Assembly: GCA_002435875.1 (NCBI GenBank)
Contig: DIVN01000190.1
Location: 1 to 7,417, forward strand
Source: Anaerolineales bacterium UBA6131
GTDB taxonomy: Bacteria; Chloroflexota; Anaerolineae; UBA2200
Length of the DNA stretch: 7,417 nucleotides
Reading direction: 5' to 3'
The position numbers were made by a program, and so were the translations under genes. Numbering within the stretch: the stretch's first letter is position 1; every line of letters begins with the position of its first letter. The notes under the pieces were generated by a model. That model did no database searches. It was not told where the DNA came from and saw nothing but the letters and a program-made list of their open reading frames with translations. Positions 1 to 4,201 of this stretch are shown here, piece by piece.

Positions 1-439
1 CCAAGGACAACCGGAACGTTCCCCGTCGCCCCCCCTCATGGACACGCTTGCCTATTCCCTGGGACATCCCCATCTGCTGGACCGCCGATATGATATAGGG
101 CACGAAGTGGTGCGCTTCCCCAAAAACGCTGATCCCAAAACCGAACCGCTCGCCGGAATCGAACACGTTCTGGCACACAAGCGGAGGCTCAAACGCGTAA
201 GGGCGGCAGTTGTCACGAGGATCGGCCTCCGCGCCCAATATGTAACAGACGGGGCACGACGCGGAGTGGCCCGGATACCTGGATGCCTGCTGATCGCAGT
301 ACATGGTCCGCAGGTGCGACTCCCAGGCCCCTCGCAGCGCCGACCCTTTGAAGTCATTCATCTCCACTCGCATCTCGACCTCCGCCGTGAGGTGAAGATG
401 ATACACAGCAAATGCGCCACAGCCGATGTCTTCGGTCAA
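1..439 (-). CDS. cas6: Cas6-like pre-crRNA processing RAMP protein (partial, C-terminus beyond window)
   Basis: Not an obvious ORF because it begins with TTG and runs off the left edge. Reading the minus strand from 439 gives 146 open codons. The translation carries the hallmarks of the RAMP-type Cas6 family (known for its C-terminal Cas6 domain): FKGSALRGAW at residues 30-39, a cysteine set C48, C62-x2-C65, C78 followed by PYAFEPP, then SGERFGFGISVFGEAHHFVP (95-114), and a glycine-rich stretch GMSQGIGKRVHEGGRRGTFRL begun at 124 that matches the family G-loop region. Cas6 cuts the CRISPR transcript within each repeat to give mature crRNAs. The start is supported by AGGAG at 447-451, 7 nt upstream, and by a TTGA overlap with the cas5 stop, implying translational coupling. 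The catalytic residue cannot be assigned here. The four cysteines suggest a metal site (inference). The family call is from recognition by eye; no search was run. Confidence 0.8.
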   Translation of the reverse strand, partial: MTEDIGCGAFAVYHLHLTAEVEMRVEMNDFKGSALRGAWESHLRTMYCDQQASRYPGHSASCPVCYILGAEADPRDNCRPYAFEPPLVCQNVFDSGERFGFGISVFGEAHHFVPYIISAVQQMGMSQGIGKRVHEGGRRGTFRLSL

Positions 440-1164
440 TCTCTGACTCCTGCCTCGCCAACCAGGAATGGTTCGCGCCGATACAGCGTCCAGTTGGGAC
501 CCTGCCTGCCTATCCTCATAGGGAACAGGTAGATCTCCGCTCTGAAGGCATCGCTTGCGCGCTCCTTAACAAACGGGTTCACCTCAGCAAAACTAGTTCC
601 TCGGTGAATGTCCTTCAGCCGGAAGACAGGCCTCCTGGCAAGGTCCTGCAGGGTTGACACACTGGTGAAATCCAGGGCCGGACGAGCAATCATCGTCGGG
701 TCAGGAGTCTCTTTCCTCACTGACAAGCACTGCAGCAGTGACTCTGCAGTCCCAATCCGGCGGAGCCGCCGCATTGTATCGGCTACTACGTCTGCGGCGG
801 CGGGAGATACCCGCAAATAGATAGCCATGGGCCCACCCAGGTGCACATACTCCCTCATGCCGAAAGAACTGATCAGCCGTCCGTCATGGGCTGGCTTTAG
901 TTGTCGCAGGAATACCTGCGACATCGCAATCGTCTCGGGAGGTTGCAGGCCCACCGCCGCGTCACGAACCAGATAGAACAGGCGCTCACCAAAAGTGACC
1001 GAGGAATTCGCCTCCATCGCCGTGGCAGTCAGTGCCAGCTTCACGGCGGAAGGGCCGGGCATTGGTGCCGAACGCGCATGATGAGAGGAGTGATCCGGCA
1101 GTCGATAGGAGAATAGGCCAGCAAACTCGTATTCGGCTCGCAGCCACACATCGGAACCTGTCAT
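436..1164 (-). CDS. cas5: CRISPR-associated protein Cas5 (Cascade backbone/5'-handle subunit)
   Basis: A 242-residue protein, the usual length for Cas5. In type I systems Cas5 caps the 5' handle of the crRNA and contacts the large subunit. The N-terminus has the typical Cas5 pattern: a first RAMP beta strand (VWLRAEYEFAGLFSYRLPD, residues 6-24) followed by PMPGPSAVKLALTATAMEA (34-52), equivalent to the family's Pro-rich 'P-x-P-S-x-x-x-x-x-L' turn and helix. Further family-like segments are QPPETIAMSQVFLR (74-87) and SFGMREYVHLGGPMAIYLRV (100-119). The ATG overlaps the cas7 stop (ATGA at 1164-1161) and no strong Shine-Dalgarno precedes it, so translation is probably coupled to cas7. The 3' end overlaps the cas6 start by 4 nt. 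The pattern resembles Cas5 of type I-A/I-B-like operons, but the subtype is not proven. Confidence 0.82.
   Translation of the reverse strand: MTGSDVWLRAEYEFAGLFSYRLPDHSSHHARSAPMPGPSAVKLALTATAMEANSSVTFGERLFYLVRDAAVGLQPPETIAMSQVFLRQLKPAHDGRLISSFGMREYVHLGGPMAIYLRVSPAAADVVADTMRRLRRIGTAESLLQCLSVRKETPDPTMIARPALDFTSVSTLQDLARRPVFRLKDIHRGTSFAEVNPFVKERASDAFRAEIYLFPMRIGRQGPNWTLYRREPFLVGEAGVRD
447..451 (-). promoter_or_regulatory. Ribosome binding site of cas6 that fixes a TTG start
   Basis: AGGAG on the minus strand ends 7 nt before the TTG at 439-437. No ATG or GTG lies nearby in frame upstream, and the next in-frame ATG (residue 23) would remove the N-terminal beta-strand segment before FKGSALRG. The site lies inside the last codons of cas5. 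Confidence 0.7.
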
Positions 1165-2159
1165 TCTGATTCGCCAACGGGAATCGACAGGGCGTAAGGT
1201 TCACTTGCAGCAAGAGCCTGCAGCGCCGATACAAAGCCTTGTATGTCATCGAATGCCAGGCTCTCCATAGCGCCCTTGTGTGTCTTCACCAAACGCTCGA
1301 TGCCGCTCCTGTATTCTTCGTTAACAGGGCTCAGCACTGGCACAGGAACGTTTCGTCTTGCGATCACAAGCACTCCCTCGAAAGCTTCAAGATGGGGCAA
1401 CCGAGTCGCCGTCATCGCTCCATCTGTGCGCCAGAACATCGTCTGATACGCTTGCAGCGCCAACCGATAGCGCGCGCGCCGATCGAGTCCTTCCACATAG
1501 CGGTATGTAACGGTGTTGAGCCCAATGCGCCAGGGCTGGAAGAGGCTGACCAGCGCGTATGTTCCCGACCGAGTAGGGCGGCTATACAGCATCTGCGTCG
1601 CGGAGGAGCGCACCGCTCGCGCGGTCCCAGGCACATCCGTCTCGTCTTCCGGTGACCCTTCCTGCGTCACACGCGCCGCGCTGCGACCTCGTTCGCCGAC
1701 CGCATGCCGGGCATGTTGATGGATACTAGTGTGAGTCGCCTGGGGCAGCCCAACTGCCCAACCGAATTGTATGGTCGAAATGCGATGCACTGTCGGACGC
1801 TGTACCATAAAGCCGTGGAGATCGCATAGCTGGCAGTCACTCAGCGCCCGATCCGTGGCCTCTTCCACAGTCTTTGTCTGCGTTACGTTCGTGTTCAGGT
1901 TAGCCCGCATAGGGTCGAGCACTCGACATCCGGCGCAAAACTTCTCCTTGTGATCTTCCAGCGCCCAAACGGCAGCTGCATGAATATGCTTGAGCATCTC
2001 TCCAGAGATGCCATCTGTCGCAGTGCCATCCGCCAGCATGAGAGACCGAGGCTCCATTACATTGCCAATCTGGCCCTCGTTGTTCAGCGAATGCAGGCTC
2101 CACGTGACCCGCCCAAGGATCGCAAGTTCATAGATCCATCCGCTCTTGGAGATCGTCAT
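1161..2159 (-). CDS. cas7: CRISPR-associated protein Cas7, DevR/Csa2 type (crRNA-binding backbone)
   Basis: A 332-residue RAMP protein that would polymerise along the crRNA spacer to form the Cascade filament. Diagnostic DevR/Csa2-type blocks are visible: HSLNNEGQIGN (23-33) with EPR at 36-38, ISGEMLKHIHA (51-61), TVHRISTIQFGWAVGLP (123-139), YSRPTRSGTYALV (192-204) and RIGLNTVTYRYV (211-222). Two CxxC pairs, C75-C78 (FCAGC) and C109-C112 (CQLC), flank a region where Cas7 proteins carry a variable lobe. A polar, Gly/Arg/Glu-rich stretch at about 147-186 looks like a flexible insertion. The ATG has GGAGG at 2168-2172 on the minus strand, 8 nt upstream. It sits 23 bp after the large-subunit gene and overlaps cas5 by 4 nt. 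Members of this family are often labelled 'CRISPR-associated autoregulator DevR' after the Myxococcus protein. Identification is by motif recognition; high confidence for family, lower for subtype. Confidence 0.9.
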   Translation of the reverse strand: MTISKSGWIYELAILGRVTWSLHSLNNEGQIGNVMEPRSLMLADGTATDGISGEMLKHIHAAAVWALEDHKEKFCAGCRVLDPMRANLNTNVTQTKTVEEATDRALSDCQLCDLHGFMVQRPTVHRISTIQFGWAVGLPQATHTSIHQHARHAVGERGRSAARVTQEGSPEDETDVPGTARAVRSSATQMLYSRPTRSGTYALVSLFQPWRIGLNTVTYRYVEGLDRRARYRLALQAYQTMFWRTDGAMTATRLPHLEAFEGVLVIARRNVPVPVLSPVNEEYRSGIERLVKTHKGAMESLAFDDIQGFVSALQALAASEPYALSIPVGESE

Positions 2160-2167
2160 CTTTCCTG

Positions 2168-2172
2168 CCTCC
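2168..2172 (-). promoter_or_regulatory. Ribosome binding site of cas7
   Basis: GGAGG on the minus strand, 8 nt before the cas7 ATG at 2159, inside the 23-bp gap after the large-subunit stop codon. It is the clearest Shine-Dalgarno in the operon. That fits a need for high Cas7 output, since several copies are used per complex (established for type I Cascade; its relevance here is inferred). Confidence 0.6.
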
Positions 2173-2182
2173 CGCGATAAAC

Positions 2183-3739
2183 CTAGCGTACGAATGTATG
2201 GGCAAGTAGAGCCATTGCTGTCAATCTCACGGCCCCAGGCGACGTACGTGCCAGACTCACCACCCTCTCAATGTCATCGACCCTGAGAAAGAGGGCACCA
2301 AGCCCCCTGTTGTATCGCCCGCGGGCATAGGCTGTGTACCGTCGGAGAAACCGGTTCAGGACACCCGACAGGTCTTCTGAGCGCCCCACATACCGCAGTT
2401 CTACAGCCGTGGCGCACTCCCCGCCTACGCCGACAAGGAAACCAAGGGCTTGGCCAACCCGGCTCACATAGGGATCGTTGACAAGCTGCACCCAGCCGGG
2501 TTGACCGAGCAGTTGCAGCAATGCTCCAAACCAGGATGCCTGATAGGATGGTACAGCCTGACCATCTCGAATAGCCAGCGCGGAGTGGGTCCGAACATAG
2601 TGTCCAAACCTAGCCAACGAAGGATCAGCAAGGAAGTCCGCGAGCGCCACACCCAGAGCGCCGTTTCCGTCGGCACTTGCCCACCGAAACAAGGAATCCC
2701 ACATGCTCAGCAAGCGATCGGCGACTTCCGAGCTGCTATCCCCAATACGCAGCAGAAGCTCCAGCGGGAATACGCCGCTTGATTTTGACTTCCACTGGTT
2801 GCCCACGAACGCCATGCCCTGGAAGATCATGTTCCCATACACGCAATCGCCGCGGTCGTGCCCGGCCGGTATCCTATCCAATGCCCTAATCAATCGGATC
2901 GAGTGGTGAGCCGCAGCAGCCCGCGGCGCGGCTCCACAAACATATCCAGTATTCTCCATCGCACACGCGGCCTGATGATCTCGGAGGTAGATGCGCCGTG
3001 GTTCAGGCAGCAAAGCCAGATAGTCGCCATGGGTCCACACCCACCGAACAAAGGTGGCGCCACCGAGCAAGGCAATAGCCCACTCCTCCTCAGGTACGTA
3101 CAACTGGTCGCCGATCGTGCTTGTATTAAGCTTTGGCCGGCGCACTCCTTTTACGGCAGAAGCGTCCAAGGAGGCGGGAAGCGAACAGAATCCTGCGGCA
3201 AGCGAACTGCGCATGTCGCACGGCACTGGCGACAGGTAGAAGTGCAGTCTCGCCGGATACTGCTGCAGTACTTGACGCACGATCTCGACTTTACCAAGGA
3301 CATTCTTGCGTCCAATTCGAGAGAGACGACTCTCGGCGGGCGTGCGGCCTGTGGTTAGCAGCACCCCGCACCACCCATCAGAGGCAGCTAACAAATCGTC
3401 GAAGGCTCCCCAAGGAGCGCCGGACGGCAGGCTCGAGATATCAGGGCCAGTCAGTCTAAACCAGCCGCCCAAGTCTTCGATCTGCACGCAATCCCTATCG
3501 GAAATGCCCGCGCCTAACCGATCGAGTACCAGAGCCAATCCGTATGCCCGGCAGGGATCAAACATTGACAGGCCGGTTTTCATGATGTAGTAGAACACGC
3601 TCGCGATCTCACTTTGGGTGTGTATCCGGACCCGTTGACGGAGGAAACGCAGATGCCTCAACACCTGAGAACACCGGCGCCCGTCCGCGATTGCATCCGC
3701 AGCCAGCTCAGTCTGCGCTTGGCGCAAAGACCAGCGCAT
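2183..3739 (-). CDS. Putative type I CRISPR-Cas large subunit (Cas8-like), divergent
   Basis: The first gene of the Cascade operon, 518 residues from the ATG at 3739 (530 if the GTG at 3775 is used). Its place directly ahead of cas7-cas5-cas6 is where type I systems encode the large subunit that reads the PAM and joins Cas5 at the crRNA 5' end. I see no catalytic motif, HD or GGDEF signature, signal peptide or membrane span, which fits a non-enzymatic large subunit rather than Cas3 or Cas10. Visible blocks (518-residue numbering): MFDPCRAYGLALVLDRLGAG (59-78), VQIEDLGGWFRLTGP (85-99), NMIFQGMAFVGNQWKSKSSG (303-322) and a helical, Trp-containing C-terminal half (about 335-518) that could hold the helical bundle found in many Cas8 proteins. 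The N-terminal FDP-x-RAYGLA pattern is shared, as far as I recall, with poorly named proteins beside DevR-type cas7 genes. The functional call rests mainly on position. The ATG is preferred because an extended -10 box lies just upstream, within the longer reading frame. Confidence 0.55.
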   Translation of the reverse strand: MRWSLRQAQTELAADAIADGRRCSQVLRHLRFLRQRVRIHTQSEIASVFYYIMKTGLSMFDPCRAYGLALVLDRLGAGISDRDCVQIEDLGGWFRLTGPDISSLPSGAPWGAFDDLLAASDGWCGVLLTTGRTPAESRLSRIGRKNVLGKVEIVRQVLQQYPARLHFYLSPVPCDMRSSLAAGFCSLPASLDASAVKGVRRPKLNTSTIGDQLYVPEEEWAIALLGGATFVRWVWTHGDYLALLPEPRRIYLRDHQAACAMENTGYVCGAAPRAAAAHHSIRLIRALDRIPAGHDRGDCVYGNMIFQGMAFVGNQWKSKSSGVFPLELLLRIGDSSSEVADRLLSMWDSLFRWASADGNGALGVALADFLADPSLARFGHYVRTHSALAIRDGQAVPSYQASWFGALLQLLGQPGWVQLVNDPYVSRVGQALGFLVGVGGECATAVELRYVGRSEDLSGVLNRFLRRYTAYARGRYNRGLGALFLRVDDIERVVSLARTSPGAVRLTAMALLAHTFVR

Positions 3740-3745
3740 GGCTGC

Positions 3746-3754
3746 ATTATACCA
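3746..3754 (-). promoter_or_regulatory. Extended -10 promoter of the CRISPR-Cas operon
   Basis: The minus strand reads TGGTATAAT, a perfect TATAAT hexamer (3751-3746) with the TG-n extension typical of promoters that can work without a good -35 box. No convincing TTGACA lies 16-18 bp upstream. Taking the last T as -7, the +1 falls on position 3739, which is the A of an in-frame ATG. The transcript would therefore be leaderless. The box lies inside the longer GTG-started reading frame, whose own upstream context has no properly spaced Shine-Dalgarno. Confidence 0.55.
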
Positions 3755-3775
3755 CGATTCCCGTACCCGTGCCAC

Positions 3776-3988
3776 CCCTCATCGCGTTTGTTCGTGCAGA
3801 ACGAGTATGTCCCGGAATGGCAGGGGTTCCGCGATCAGACACAGGGGCCGCAGGAGAGCGGGACAAGAAGAGCCGGTCCGGGCCCTTGGCGGGGCTGGTC
3901 TCACTGCCAGTCGCCGTGGCCCAGGACACCAGCTCGCAACGACATGAGGGCGACCGGGTGCGATTTCCGGACTAGCCCAATACTCCTA
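3776..3988. other. Non-coding divergent spacer, no gene seen
   Basis: Between the CRISPR operon promoter and the plus-strand promoter. Short open frames cross it on the plus strand but show no recognisable domain, no good start signal and read through from the antisense of the large-subunit gene, so I treat them as chance. No regularly spaced repeats of CRISPR type are present. A 7-bp inverted repeat (3808-3814 with 3859-3865) exists, but with a 44-nt loop it is weak. Operators for either divergent promoter could lie here, but none can be named. Confidence 0.5.
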
Positions 3989-4017
3989 TTGACAATGTGT
4001 GTGTGCCGCGGTACAAT
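3989..4017 (+). promoter_or_regulatory. Near-consensus sigma-70 promoter of the repeat-protein gene
   Basis: TTGACA at 3989-3994 (6/6 match) and TACAAT at 4012-4017 (5/6 match) are separated by exactly 17 bp. The expected transcription start is near 4024, giving a leader of about 178 nt before the ATG at 4202. This is the strongest promoter-like sequence in the window and drives a single visible gene. Confidence 0.75.
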
Positions 4018-4047
4018 GGTAATGTAGATTGTCGATTATGTCTTGCC

Positions 4048-4171
4048 CTAGAAGATTGGCCGAGAAGTGCACAGCCAGCGATCTCCCATGCCAGATGCTG
4101 TGTCCACCTATCTACGGGACACTACGGCTTGTGCCATATGGCCGTAGACCACTTTTCGGCCAGACTTCTAG
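4048..4171 (+). promoter_or_regulatory. Candidate structured RNA in the 5' leader (124 nt, long closing helix)
   Basis: Positions 4048-4069 pair with 4150-4171: a 7-bp outer helix (CTAGAAG with CTTCTAG), one A-A mismatch at 4055/4164, then 14 pairs of which two are G-U. Inside, 4122-4128 (CTACGGC) pairs perfectly with 4141-4147 (GCCGTAG). Two further 6-bp helices compete for 4100-4102: 4070-4075 (CACAGC) with 4097-4102 (GCTGTG), and 4100-4105 (GTGTCC) with 4117-4122 (GGACAC). A closing stem with exclusive inner helices is the kind of layout seen in cis-regulatory RNAs. I do not recognise a known riboswitch class. Alternatively the near-perfect inverted repeat with CTAG at both ends could mark a small MITE-like insertion. 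The ribosome binding site (4189-4193) lies outside the helix. Confidence 0.5.
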
Positions 4172-4188
4172 ATAACAGAACAAGCCAA

Positions 4189-4193
4189 AGGAG
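4189..4193 (+). promoter_or_regulatory. Ribosome binding site of the repeat-protein gene
   Basis: AGGAG ends 8 nt before the ATG at 4202 and supports that start. It is 17 nt downstream of the end of the structured leader element, so it is not directly buried by the closing helix. Confidence 0.7.
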
Positions 4194-4201
4194 AAACTGA
4201 T

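Noticed and set aside
38..532. A 164-codon plus-strand open frame at the left edge
   Set aside because: It is antisense to cas6 and the end of cas5, both of which have clear family motifs; its own translation has no recognisable domain and no ribosome binding site.
3740..3775. GTG at 3775 as start of the large-subunit gene
   Set aside because: The TGGTATAAT promoter element would lie inside the coding region and there is no properly spaced Shine-Dalgarno before the GTG; the ATG at 3739 fits the promoter exactly. It stays possible if another promoter lies upstream.
3808..3865. Inverted repeat TGTCCCG/CGGGACA in the spacer
   Set aside because: Seven base pairs with a 44-nt loop are easily expected by chance in GC-rich DNA, and there is no nearby gene end or T-run to give it a role.
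3614..4027. Plus-strand open frame of 137 codons spanning the divergent spacer
   Set aside because: Its first part is antisense to the large-subunit gene, it covers the promoter of the downstream gene, and the composition is Arg/Pro-rich as expected of GC-rich noise.
4048..4171. tRNA gene, prompted by a 7-bp outer stem and several inner hairpins
   Set aside because: The closing helix continues for 14 more pairs, the element is too long, and there is no T-arm GTTCNA-type sequence or anticodon loop in place.
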